Below are positions 1-7,752 of a DNA stretch of 64,000 bases, piece by piece; within the stretch, counting starts at the first letter, position 1; the number at the start of each line of letters is the position of its first letter. The stretch covers positions 62,001 to 126,000 of the forward strand of contig NZ_SZQA01000016.1 in NCBI RefSeq assembly GCF_005233835.1, in the 5' to 3' direction. Position numbers and translations under genes: made by a program. The notes under the pieces were generated by a model. The model was not told where the DNA came from. It made no database searches and worked only from the letters and a program-made list of their open reading frames with translations. The DNA comes from Herbidospora galbida (GTDB lineage Bacteria > Actinomycetota > Actinomycetes > Streptosporangiales > Streptosporangiaceae).

Positions 1-2728
1 GGCGGCCGGGGCGCCAGCGGGGCTCGCCGGGGCGCAGGCCGTGGAGGGCGTCGAGGCCGCCGACCTCGATGACGTGCTCGGCCACCGGGCGGGACGGGCG
101 GGCGCGCTCCCAGAAGTCGGCCATCGACACGTACGGCTGGCCGGCGATCATGCGGTCGACCTCGGCCTCGCTGATGCCCTTGATGGCCGAGAACGGGACG
201 CGGAGGCCGTAGCCCCGGCCGAAGAGCGGCGGGTCGCCGGCGGCCGGGCCCAGTTTCTCCACGCGCCAGTCGCGGGCGGAGCGGTTGACGTCGAGCGGCA
301 GGACCTCCACGCCGCACTGGCGGGCTTCGTCGAGGATGACGCGGTTGGGGTACATGCCCGGTTCGTGGGTGAGGACGCCGGCGAAGAAGGCCGCCGTGTG
401 GTGGCGTTTCAGCCAGGCCGACTGGTAGGTCGGCAGGGCGAAGGCCGCCGCGTGGGCCTTGCAGAAGCCGAAGGCGCCGAACGCGTCGAGGACCCGCCAG
501 GTCGCCTCGACCGTCGCGGCGTCGAACTCGGGGCGTACGTTCATCTCCCACCAGGTCCGGACCCGGGTGCGGCCCTCGGGTGAGGACAGTGAGCGGCGGA
601 TCTTCTCGGCCTGGGACAGGCCGCAGCCGGTCATGATGTCGACGATCTTCAGGACCTGCTCGTGGAAGACCACGACGCCGTTGGTCTCGGCCAGCGCGGA
701 CCGCAGCTCGGCGTGGGGGTAGACGGCCGCGCGGAAGCCGTGCCGCGACTCCAGGTAGGGGGTCACCATGTCGGAGTTGACCGGGCCGGGGCGGAACAGC
801 GAGATGTCCACGATCAGGTCGTGCATGGTGCGGGGTTCGAGCTTGGCGACGAGTTCGCGCTGGCCGGGCGACTCGATCTGGAAGCAGCCGATGGTCCGGC
901 TCTCGCGCACCATGTCGTACGTCGCCGCGTCGTCGTGCGGGACCTCGTCGAGGGCCACGTCGGTGTCGTCGACCCGCTTGATCTCGCCGAGCGCGTAGGC
1001 CAGGGCCGACTGCATCCGCACCCCCAGGACGTCGAGCTTCAGCAGCCCGGCGTCCTCGACGTCGTCCTTGTCGAACTGCGACATGGGGAACTCCAGCAGG
1101 CTGCGTTCGACCGGGGTGCGGCCGCGCAGGCCCATGTTGCCGACCAGCACGCCGCACGGGTGGAGGGCGATGTGCCGGGGCAGGCCGTCGAGGCGTTCGG
1201 CCAGCCGGAAGACCGTCTCCAGGGCCCGGCCGCCCAGGCCGCTGTCGCGCAGTTCGGGCAGGTCGTCCAGGGCCGCCCGGATCTGCTTGGCCCTGACATG
1301 GGGGAACGCCTTGGCGATGGCGTCGATCTCGTGCGGCGGCAGGCCCATCGCGGCCCCCACGTCGCGGATGGCGCTGCGGGCCCGGTAGGTCTCCATCATC
1401 GACACGCAGGCGACGCGCGACTCCCCGTACCGGTCGAGGATGGCCCGGTAGCAGTCGAGGCGCCGGGCCGACTCGACGTCGACGTCGATGTCGGGCAGCC
1501 CGACGCGGCCCTCGGACAGGAAGCGCTCCATCAGGAGGCCGTGGTCGATCGGGTTGACCTCGCCGATCTTGATCAGGTAGTTCACCAGGCTGCCCGCGCC
1601 CGAGCCCCTGATCGCGCAGCGGATACCCATGCCGCGGATCATGTCGGTGATCCCGGCGACCGCGACGAAGTAGCCCGACAGGCGCTTCTTCTCGATGATG
1701 GCCAGTTCGGCGGCCAGGCGCTCGCGCGCCTCCCGCGACCGGCCGAGACCGCGGTCGAGCAGGCCGTCTTCGCAGCGGTGGCGCAGCAGTGGGACCGGGT
1801 CGCTCCCGATCTCCGGCAGGTGCAGCCGGGGGTCGACCTCGTCGATCAGCGGCACGATCTCGACCGGGTCGAGCACGCACGCCTCGGCCGCGCGCCGCGT
1901 CACGCCCAGCAGCCGGGTCGCCCGCGCCCCGTCGCCGCCGCACACGCGCAGGGCGACGCGGCCCATCTCCTCGGCGTTCTTCAGGTAGGCGTGCGACGAC
2001 GACTCCACGTGCCGTCCGTGCAGCGGGACGAGTTTCCTGGCCGCGTCGAGCACGTTGCCGACCTGGTAGTCGGCCGGGTCGAGGTGCCTGACCGCGTTGG
2101 TGAGGATCGCGGGCAGCCCGAGGGAGTCGGCCAGGGCGAGCAGGTGGGTGGCGGTGTTGACGTCGCGGTAGCCGTAGAGGTCGACGATCTCCACGGCGGT
2201 GCCCGGCACCGCCGCGCGCCAGCGCTGCAGCAGGTCACGGGCCTGCTGGTCGCGGCGGGCGGCGACCGCGCGGCCGACCTCGGAGCGCGGGCCGAGCAGC
2301 ACGATCAGGCGGCCGTCGGCGGCGTGGCGGCCGACCAGGTCCATGGTGACCCGGGGCGTGCCGCGCTCGCCCGCGTAGTGGGCGGCGGTGACCAGGCGGC
2401 ACAGATCGGACCATCCGTCGCGTCTGGCCAGGACGACGATCCGGTCGTCCTCGTCGGACCCTGAGCCGGACCTTGAGCCGGACCTTGAGCCGGCCCCTGA
2501 GCCGGACCCTGAGCCGGACAGGGCCAGGTCGACGCCGACGATCGCGCCGATGCCCGCCTCGTGGCAGGCCCGGACGTGCTTGATCGCGCCGTAGAGGCCG
2601 TCGCGGTCGGTCAGCGCGAGGGCGTCCATGCCGTGCTCGACCGCCCTCTTCACGAGGGCCGGCGGGAAGGCGGAGCCGTAGCGCAGCGAATAGGCGGAGG
2701 CGACGTGGAGGTGCTGGAACGGTCCCAT
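1..2728 (-). CDS. dnaE2: Error-prone DNA polymerase III alpha subunit DnaE2 (ImuC), 3' end outside window
   Basis: DnaE2 is a non-processive C-family polymerase that copies past damaged bases and causes SOS mutagenesis. About 909 residues lie in the window; the C-terminal OB-fold part runs off the left edge. The N-terminus begins MGPFQHLHVASAYS, a PHP domain with H-x-H, followed by TDRDG. The polymerase core carries PDIDVD at residues 412-417, the catalytic aspartates, and further on LFRPGP and FCKAHAAAFA typical of this family. The ATG overlaps the stop of the DUF6504 gene (TGATG), so the two are translationally coupled behind two SOS boxes. An Imu-type partner set (ImuA', ImuB) is not encoded upstream here. 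Oddity: a 12-bp tandem repeat inserts a Ser-Gly/Arg-rich stretch into the PHP domain. Confidence 0.93.
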   Translation of the reverse strand, partial: MGPFQHLHVASAYSLRYGSAFPPALVKRAVEHGMDALALTDRDGLYGAIKHVRACHEAGIGAIVGVDLALSGSGSGSGAGSRSGSRSGSGSDEDDRIVVLARRDGWSDLCRLVTAAHYAGERGTPRVTMDLVGRHAADGRLIVLLGPRSEVGRAVAARRDQQARDLLQRWRAAVPGTAVEIVDLYGYRDVNTATHLLALADSLGLPAILTNAVRHLDPADYQVGNVLDAARKLVPLHGRHVESSSHAYLKNAEEMGRVALRVCGGDGARATRLLGVTRRAAEACVLDPVEIVPLIDEVDPRLHLPEIGSDPVPLLRHRCEDGLLDRGLGRSREARERLAAELAIIEKKRLSGYFVAVAGITDMIRGMGIRCAIRGSGAGSLVNYLIKIGEVNPIDHGLLMERFLSEGRVGLPDIDVDVESARRLDCYRAILDRYGESRVACVSMMETYRARSAIRDVGAAMGLPPHEIDAIAKAFPHVRAKQIRAALDDLPELRDSGLGGRALETVFRLAERLDGLPRHIALHPCGVLVGNMGLRGRTPVERSLLEFPMSQFDKDDVEDAGLLKLDVLGVRMQSALAYALGEIKRVDDTDVALDEVPHDDAATYDMVRESRTIGCFQIESPGQRELVAKLEPRTMHDLIVDISLFRPGPVNSDMVTPYLESRHGFRAAVYPHAELRSALAETNGVVVFHEQVLKIVDIMTGCGLSQAEKIRRSLSSPEGRTRVRTWWEMNVRPEFDAATVEATWRVLDAFGAFGFCKAHAAAFALPTYQSAWLKRHHTAAFFAGVLTHEPGMYPNRVILDEARQCGVEVLPLDVNRSARDWRVEKLGPAAGDPPLFGRGYGLRVPFSAIKGISEAEVDRMIAGQPYVSMADFWERARPSRPVAEHVIEVGGLDALHGLRPGEPRWRPGR
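2456..2515 (-). repeat. Five tandem 12-bp units inside dnaE2
   Basis: On the minus strand the unit is GGCTCAGGGTCC with C/A variation, five copies in frame, read as Gly-Ser-(Gly/Arg)-Ser. It encodes roughly residues 72-91, right after IVGVDLAL in the PHP domain and before an acidic DEDD stretch. The reading frame is kept through the array, so it is a flexible loop insertion rather than a disruption. Confidence 0.9.
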
Positions 2729-2982
2729 CAGTCCCACGCCCGCAGCATCAGCCACGCGTCGGTGGCGGTGTCGTAGCGCAGTTCGTAGGTGCCCGACTGC
2801 GCCTCCACCCGCCAGAAGCGGCGTTCGCCGGGGTCGGTGGCGGAGGTCTTCCACCATTCCCGGGCGACCACCCAGTGGTCGAGGATCTGCCGGACCACAT
2901 AAAGCCGGTCACGCCAGACGAACCTGACGGGCTGGCCGTCTCGGACCCACACCTCGATCGGATCGCCATACAGTCTGCTCAC
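2728..2982 (-). CDS. DUF6504 family protein, first gene of the dnaE2 operon
   Basis: An 84-residue protein beginning MSRLYGDPIEVWVRDGQPVR and rich in Trp and Arg (REWWK, FWRVEA). It matches the small DUF6504 family, which in actinomycetes sits beside ImuB or DnaE2; its biochemical role is not known to me. The start is a GTG preceded by GGGAGAAGG. Its TGA shares one base with the dnaE2 ATG. It is the promoter-proximal gene behind two SOS boxes, so it is expected to be induced with dnaE2. A role as an accessory of translesion synthesis is inference from position alone. Confidence 0.85.
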   Translation of the reverse strand: MSRLYGDPIEVWVRDGQPVRFVWRDRLYVVRQILDHWVVAREWWKTSATDPGERRFWRVEAQSGTYELRYDTATDAWLMLRAWD

Positions 2983-3050
2983 GGACCTTCTCCCGATGGC
3001 TCCCAGTTGCCTGCGATCGCCACCCGGGGGAAGGGGCGGGCGGTGCTGTA

Positions 3051-3066
3051 TCGAACATATGTTCTC
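3051..3066 (-). promoter_or_regulatory. LexA (SOS) box 1 of the DUF6504-dnaE2 operon
   Basis: TCGAAC-ATAT-GTTCTC. The core GAAC-N4-GTTC is a perfect palindrome, and only the last two bases depart from the actinobacterial consensus TCGAAC-N4-GTTCGA. It lies about 70 bp upstream of the GTG at 2982. Confidence 0.88.
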
Positions 3067-3072
3067 AGGGCG

Positions 3073-3088
3073 TTGAACGCAAGTTCGA
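3073..3088 (-). promoter_or_regulatory. LexA (SOS) box 2 of the DUF6504-dnaE2 operon
   Basis: TTGAAC-GCAA-GTTCGA, one mismatch to TCGAAC-N4-GTTCGA. It starts 22 bp from box 1, about two helical turns, so two LexA dimers could bind the same face of the DNA. Confidence 0.85.
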
Positions 3089-3127
3089 ACGTCAGGGTAT
3101 GACGTAGTTCATTTCCCCCGGTTTCTG

Positions 3128-3133
3128 TACGGT
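3128..3133 (+). promoter_or_regulatory. Candidate -10 element of a leaderless kinase transcript
   Basis: TACGGT fits TANNNT and is followed by 8 nt and then the GTG start at 3142, the geometry of leaderless actinobacterial mRNAs. No convincing Shine-Dalgarno or -35 is seen. Confidence 0.45.
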
Positions 3134-3141
3134 GGGTCGTC

Positions 3142-4746
3142 GTGGCGAACGAACCTCAGCAGATAGGGCCTTATCGCATCACCGGCCGGCTCGGCCGGGG
3201 CGGCATGGGCACCGTCTACCTCGGCCAGGACGAATCCGGCCGGAAGGTCGCCGTGAAGGTGATCAACACCGAGTACAGCCAGAACGAGAACTTCCGGGTG
3301 AGGTTCCGCCGCGAGGCCGAGTCGGCCCAGCGGGTACGCCGCTTCTGCACCGCCGCCGTGCTCGCCGCCGACCTCGACGGCGAGCAGCTCTACGTCGTCA
3401 CCGAATACGTCGAGGGCCCCAACCTCGAACAGGCCGTGGAGAGGTCGGGCCCGCTGACCGGGTCGAGCCTGGAGGCCCTGGCGGTCGGCGTGGCCACCGC
3501 CCTCACCGCCATCCACGCCGCCGGGATCGTCCACCGCGACCTCAAGCCCTCCAACGTGCTGCTGTCCCCCGTCGGCCCCCGGGTGATCGACTTCGGCATC
3601 GCCCGCGCGCTCGACACCTTCGGCGGGGTCACCCACACCGGCGAGCTCGTCGGCACCCCCCGGTACATGGCGCCCGAGGTGCTGCGCGGCGAGGCGATCT
3701 CACCCGCGTGCGACGTGTTCTCGTGGGGCTGCCTGGTGGCGTTCGCGGCCAGCGGCCGGGCCCCGTTCAACGGCGAGGCGCTGCCCGCCGTGATCTTCCA
3801 GGTGCTCAACGCCGAGCCGGTGCTCGACAACCTCGAACCGCAGATGCGCCAGCTGGTGCTGGCCGCGCTCGACAAGGACCCGCGCAACCGCCCGTCCGCC
3901 CAGCAGCTCCTCGACAGCATGGTCGGCCGGGTCACCCCGGAGATCGCCCAGCACACGGTGGCCCAGACCTGGAAGCAGAGCGCGCCGCTGCGCCGCCGCC
4001 CGGCCAACCGGGGCCGGCTGGTCGCGGGGGTCGCCGTCGCGGCGGCGATCGCGGTGACGGCCGGGGTCATCGGGGTGCGCGCCCTGGCCGGACCGGGCGG
4101 CCCGCCGACCGGCCTGGGCACCCTCTACCAGGAGGACTTCACCACCAACGGCGACTGGCCCGGCACCTACGACCCCGACTCCGGTTACGGCTACGGCTAC
4201 ACCCCCCAGGGCACCTACGCGATCGACCTGAACGCCGACAACCCCGAGAGCCTCACCGCCGCGCCGATCCCGTTCGTCGCGAAGCAGGAGGCGACCCCCG
4301 GCCCGTCGCCGACCCCGGTCACCCCGCTCGGCCTGCTCATCGGCGTCGACGTCCAGACCCAGGACCCGGTCGGCAGCGGCGAATACGGCCTCTTCTGCCG
4401 CGCGACCAAGGACAACTACAAGGACAACCGCTACGAGTTCCTGCTGACCAGCTCCGGCGAGGCCCGCATCCGCCGGGTCTCCGGAGGTTCGGGCGGGATC
4501 ATCGCCGACGGCGTCGTCGAGGGGCTGACCGACAAGCTCAACCTGTACGTCTCCTGCGAGCCCGGCGAGGGCAAGTCGGTCCAGCTGCAGATGTGGGTCA
4601 ACGGGAACCCGGTGCTGTCGGCCACCGACACCAACGGCCTGCCCAGCGGCGACGTCGGCGTCGTCGGCCGGGTGCAGCCCGACGGGGAGTCGTCGCTCCG
4701 GCTGACCATCGACAACTTCGTGCTCCGAGGCGAGCTGGACGGGTAG
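3142..4746 (+). CDS. Transmembrane Ser/Thr protein kinase with extracellular jelly-roll domain
   Basis: A Hanks-type receptor kinase of 534 residues that phosphorylates cytosolic proteins in response to an unknown outside signal. Visible kinase motifs are the glycine loop GRGGMG (residues 19-24), Lys39 in VAVKV, HRDLKPSN with Asp133, DFG at 150-152 and APE at 177-179. One membrane helix spans about 292-313. The outside part (about 325-534) has no PASTA repeats; its pattern (LYQEDFTTNGDW near the start, LTIDNFVLRGEL at the end) resembles LamG/DUF1080-like beta-jelly-roll folds, perhaps for sugar or cell-wall binding. The quinone oxidoreductase starts 10 nt downstream, so the two are probably co-transcribed. 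The family call is sure; the ligand is unknown. Confidence 0.93.
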   Translation: MANEPQQIGPYRITGRLGRGGMGTVYLGQDESGRKVAVKVINTEYSQNENFRVRFRREAESAQRVRRFCTAAVLAADLDGEQLYVVTEYVEGPNLEQAVERSGPLTGSSLEALAVGVATALTAIHAAGIVHRDLKPSNVLLSPVGPRVIDFGIARALDTFGGVTHTGELVGTPRYMAPEVLRGEAISPACDVFSWGCLVAFAASGRAPFNGEALPAVIFQVLNAEPVLDNLEPQMRQLVLAALDKDPRNRPSAQQLLDSMVGRVTPEIAQHTVAQTWKQSAPLRRRPANRGRLVAGVAVAAAIAVTAGVIGVRALAGPGGPPTGLGTLYQEDFTTNGDWPGTYDPDSGYGYGYTPQGTYAIDLNADNPESLTAAPIPFVAKQEATPGPSPTPVTPLGLLIGVDVQTQDPVGSGEYGLFCRATKDNYKDNRYEFLLTSSGEARIRRVSGGSGGIIADGVVEGLTDKLNLYVSCEPGEGKSVQLQMWVNGNPVLSATDTNGLPSGDVGVVGRVQPDGESSLRLTIDNFVLRGELDG

Positions 4747-4756
4747 AAAAGGCGCC

Positions 4757-5704
4757 ATGCAAGCGATCATCGTCACCACACCAGGCGGCTCATCGGCTCT
4801 CGACTACGCGGAGGTGCCCGACCCCGTGCCCGGGGAGGGCCAGGCGCTGGTCGAGGTCGCCGCGAGCGGCGTCAACTTCATCGACGTCTACCACCGCGAG
4901 GGCCGCTACCCGCTTCCCACTCCGTTCGTCCCGGGCTCCGAGGGGGCCGGCACGGTCCTCGCCGTCGGCCCCGGCGTCACCGAGGTCGCCGTGGGCGACC
5001 GGGTGGCCTGGGCCAACATCATCGGCAGCTACGCCGAGAAGCAGCTCGTCCCGGCCGAACGGCTGGTGCCGGTCCCCGACGGGCTCGACCTCGACCTGGC
5101 GGCCGCGGTGCTGCTCCAGGGCATGACGGCCCACTACCTGACCCACGCGACCCACGAGGTGCGCGAGGGCGACGTCGTGCTGGTCCACGCCGCCGCCGGG
5201 GGCATGGGGCTGCTGCTGACCCAGACGGCCAAGATGCGCGGCGCCCACGTGATCGCCACCGTCTCCTCCGACGCCAAGGAGGAGCTCGCGCGCGCGGCCG
5301 GGGCCGACGAGGTCCTCCGCTACGAAGACGTGGCCGCGAACGTGCGGAAGCGCTGTCATGTCGTGTACGACGGCGTCGGCGCCGCCACCTTCGAGGACTC
5401 CCTGGCGGCCCTGCGCCCGAGGGGCCTGCTGGCCCTCTACGGCGCCGCCAGCGGCCCGGTCCCCCCGTTCGACCTCCAGCGCCTGAACGCGGCCGGGTCG
5501 CTGTTCGTCACCCGCCCGACCCTGGGCCATTACGTGACCACCCGCGCCGAACTGCTGGAGCGGGCCGAAGACGTCCTGGGCTGGGTCGCCGACGGGTCGC
5601 TCGACGTGACGATCTATCACCGCTATCCCCTGGCCGAGGCCCGCCGGGCCCACGACGACCTGGAAGGCCGCCGGACGACCGGCAAATTGCTCCTCATTCC
5701 CTGA
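4757..5704 (+). CDS. NADPH:quinone oxidoreductase (zinc-less MDR family)
   Basis: A 315-residue medium-chain reductase that reduces quinones or related enones with NADPH in the cytosol. It shows the N-terminal GroES-like fold with SGVNFIDVYHREG and PGSEGAGTV, then the nucleotide-binding AAAGGMG motif near residue 152, and ends TGKLLLIP as in Qor proteins. The cysteine and histidine ligands of zinc alcohol dehydrogenases are absent, consistent with the zinc-free branch. Length matches the family (about 320). It follows the kinase gene by 10 nt and precedes the patatin gene by about 15 nt, so the three may share a transcript. The natural substrate cannot be read from the sequence. Confidence 0.9.
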   Translation: MQAIIVTTPGGSSALDYAEVPDPVPGEGQALVEVAASGVNFIDVYHREGRYPLPTPFVPGSEGAGTVLAVGPGVTEVAVGDRVAWANIIGSYAEKQLVPAERLVPVPDGLDLDLAAAVLLQGMTAHYLTHATHEVREGDVVLVHAAAGGMGLLLTQTAKMRGAHVIATVSSDAKEELARAAGADEVLRYEDVAANVRKRCHVVYDGVGAATFEDSLAALRPRGLLALYGAASGPVPPFDLQRLNAAGSLFVTRPTLGHYVTTRAELLERAEDVLGWVADGSLDVTIYHRYPLAEARRAHDDLEGRRTTGKLLLIP

Positions 5705-5719
5705 TTTAGGTTGGAAGAC

Positions 5720-6532
5720 GTGAACCAGACGGCGTTCGTACTCGGTGGCGGCGGGGTCCTCGGCGCCCACGAGGTGGGCATGCTGCGCGCCCTCGCGGAG
5801 GCCGGGATCAAGCCCGACCTCATCGTCGGCACCTCGGTGGGGGCGCTGAACGGGGTCGTCCTGGCGGCCAACCCGACCGACGCCGTCGACCGGCTCAGCG
5901 AGCTCTGGAGCACCCACATCGTGCGGACCGCGTTCGCCGGTTCGTGGATGACCCGCCTGTCCACCCTGGCCCGGACCGGCACCCACCTCCACCCGATCGA
6001 CCCGCTGCGCCGCCTGCTGGGGGGCCATCTGCCCGACACGTTCGAGGAGCTGGAAGTCCCTTTCCAGTGCGTCGCCGCGTCGATCCAGAAGGCCCGCGCC
6101 CACTGGTTCACCAAGGGCCCGCTCGCCGACGCGGTGCTCGCCTCCTGCGCGGTGCCCGGCCTGCTGCCGCCCGTGCGCATCGACGGCGAGCACTTCGTCG
6201 ACGGGGGGCTGGTGCACAGCATCCCCGTCGGCCGGGCGGTGGCCATGGGGGCGACCCGCATCTTCGTCCTGCACGTCGGCCGGATCGAGCGGCCGCTCGA
6301 ACCCCCGGCGAAGCCGTGGGAGGTCGGCCTGGTCGCCTTCGAGATCGCCCGCCGCCACCGCTTCGCCGAAGAGATGGCCTCGCTGTCCGACGACATCGAG
6401 GTCCACGTGATGCCGGCGGCCTTCGGGGGCCGTCCCGGCCTGTCCGACCTCCGCTACCGGGACGCCTCCCGGATCGCCCGCCACGCGGGCCGCGCCTACG
6501 AGGCCTCCGCCGCCTATTTGGCAGAACTATGA
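5720..6532 (+). CDS. Patatin-like phospholipase
   Basis: A 270-residue serine acylhydrolase of the patatin/RssA type, with a Ser-Asp catalytic dyad acting on lipid acyl esters. The sequence shows the glycine-rich oxyanion loop LGGGGVLGAHE at the N-terminus, the nucleophile elbow GTSVGA near residue 42 and DGGLVHS with the catalytic Asp near residue 160. No signal peptide or membrane helix is seen, so it is probably cytosolic. I chose the GTG at 5720 (MNQTAFVLGGGG); a TTG at 5711 in the same frame would add three residues. It is followed by a hairpin element and an acyltransferase gene, which suggests membrane-lipid turnover, but the substrate is unknown. Confidence 0.9.
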   Translation: MNQTAFVLGGGGVLGAHEVGMLRALAEAGIKPDLIVGTSVGALNGVVLAANPTDAVDRLSELWSTHIVRTAFAGSWMTRLSTLARTGTHLHPIDPLRRLLGGHLPDTFEELEVPFQCVAASIQKARAHWFTKGPLADAVLASCAVPGLLPPVRIDGEHFVDGGLVHSIPVGRAVAMGATRIFVLHVGRIERPLEPPAKPWEVGLVAFEIARRHRFAEEMASLSDDIEVHVMPAAFGGRPGLSDLRYRDASRIARHAGRAYEASAAYLAEL

Positions 6533-6538
6533 ACTGAA

Positions 6539-6590
6539 GCGAGACGCGGACGGCCGAAGGACGGCCGTGGCTCGCGTGGAGAATCTGCCC
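6539..6590 (+). repeat. Hairpin repeat element, copy A, with GAATCTGCCC tag
   Basis: A hairpin: GCGAG (6539-6543) pairs with CTCGC (6571-6575), and inside it ACGGCC (6550-6555) with GGCCGT (6563-6568). Five nt after the stem comes GAATCTGCCC (6581-6590). Copy B at 10912-10961 has the same stem plan, the same 5-nt gap and the identical 10-nt tag. There is no T-run, so it is not a standard terminator. Confidence 0.7.
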
Positions 6591-6609
6591 AGAAGAAACG
6601 GAGTCGGTC

Positions 6610-7635
6610 ATGCTCCCTCCCCGGATCGTCCGGCGGCTGATCTTCGCGCCGCTGGTGATCGTGCTGACCGTCGCCGTCATCCTCACTCTGCCCGTGTGGC
6701 TCGTCTTCGGCTTCATCGTGGGCCTGCGCCTGCCGCCGCCGCGCCGACGGGGCCTGCGGCTGGTCGTGTTCGCCGTGGTGTGGCTCGCGCTCGAGTCGGC
6801 GGCGCTGATCGCCAGCCTCGAACTGTGGGTCGCGTCGGGCTTCGGGGGGCGCCTGAGCGAGGCCAGCCACCAGGAACGTCACTACGCGCTGATCCGCTGG
6901 CTGCTGACGAACGTCTACGGCGCGGCGGTGGCGATCTTCCGGCTGTCGGTCACCATCGACGAGCCCGCGCTGACCGGCGAGGAGGTCGCCCGGAGGCTGA
7001 CCCGGCCGATCATCGTCCTGTCGCGGCACGCCGGCCCCGGCGACTCGTTCCTGCTCGTCTACCACCTGCTGGCCCGCTACCAGCGGCGTCCGCGCATCGT
7101 GATGAAGGCGGCGCTGCAGTTCGACCCGTCGGTCGACGTGATGATCAACCGGCTGCCCAACGCGTTCGTGCCGAAGAAGATCGCCGAGAGCGGGATCGTG
7201 GCGGAGATCTCCCGCCTGGCCTCCGACATGGACGCCGACGACGCCCTCGTGATCTTTCCCGAGGGCGGCAACTTCACCCCGGCCCGCCGCTTCCGGGCGA
7301 TCAGGCGGCTGCGCGAACGCGGCCTGCCCGCCGAGGCGGCCCGCGCCGAGCGCCTCGACCACCTGCTGCCGCCCCGCCCCAACGGCGCCATCGCGGCCAT
7401 GACCGCCTGCCCCGAGGCCGACGTGATCTTCGTCGCGCACACCGGCCTCGACGACCTGATCACCCTCGGCGACGTGTGGCAGCACCTGCCGGAAGAGGCC
7501 CGCATCACGGCGAAGTGGTGGCGCTGGGCGGCCGAGGACGTGCCGAGGGAGCGCGAGGCCCAGATCTCCTGGCTGTTCGACCAGTGGACGGCCATCGACA
7601 AGTGGATCAGCGCCCAGAAGGAGAAGGACTCCTGA
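6610..7635 (+). CDS. Membrane 1-acylglycerol-3-phosphate acyltransferase-like protein
   Basis: A 341-residue PlsC-type acyltransferase, probably making or remodelling phospholipid. Two N-terminal membrane helices are seen at about 11-38 and 48-70. The acyltransferase signature H-x4-D appears as HAGPGD near residue 139, and the substrate-binding block as FPEGGNFTP near residue 218, a variant of the usual FPEGTR. The C-terminus is hydrophilic and Trp-rich. The start ATG at 6610 has only a weak upstream purine run. The gene lies 34 nt after the GAATCTGCCC hairpin element and downstream of a patatin lipase, a sensible pairing of deacylation and reacylation. The specific acyl acceptor cannot be told. 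Confidence 0.85.
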   Translation: MLPPRIVRRLIFAPLVIVLTVAVILTLPVWLVFGFIVGLRLPPPRRRGLRLVVFAVVWLALESAALIASLELWVASGFGGRLSEASHQERHYALIRWLLTNVYGAAVAIFRLSVTIDEPALTGEEVARRLTRPIIVLSRHAGPGDSFLLVYHLLARYQRRPRIVMKAALQFDPSVDVMINRLPNAFVPKKIAESGIVAEISRLASDMDADDALVIFPEGGNFTPARRFRAIRRLRERGLPAEAARAERLDHLLPPRPNGAIAAMTACPEADVIFVAHTGLDDLITLGDVWQHLPEEARITAKWWRWAAEDVPREREAQISWLFDQWTAIDKWISAQKEKDS

Positions 7636-7638
7636 GGT

Positions 7639-7752
7639 TCAGTGATCTGACGGCGGTCGCCGCCGGTGGTGCCGCCGCGCCGTGGTGAGCAGGGCGATGC
7701 CCACCAGTAGCCCCACGGCCGCGACGGCCGCCGTCGCCGCGATCACGACCAT
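7639..7752 (-). CDS. 37-residue single-helix membrane peptide at the end of the cob operon
   Basis: A small ORF beginning [20 protein letters not shown] and ending in a basic, His/Arg-rich tail. It predicts one membrane helix with the tail inside the cell. The ATG (7750-7752) overlaps the last codons of cobQ and is preceded by GGGAGG at a 7-nt distance, one of the best Shine-Dalgarno sequences in this region, which is the main reason to believe it. I do not recognise a family. Its position suggests co-translation with cobQ. Confidence 0.5.
   Translation of the reverse strand: MVVIAATAAVAAVGLLVGIALLTTARRHHRRRPPSDH

Noticed and set aside
6539-6590. Simple rho-independent terminator after the patatin gene
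   Set aside because: No T-run, and a second copy with the same 10-nt tag lies in a promoter region at 10912, so a repeat element explains it better.
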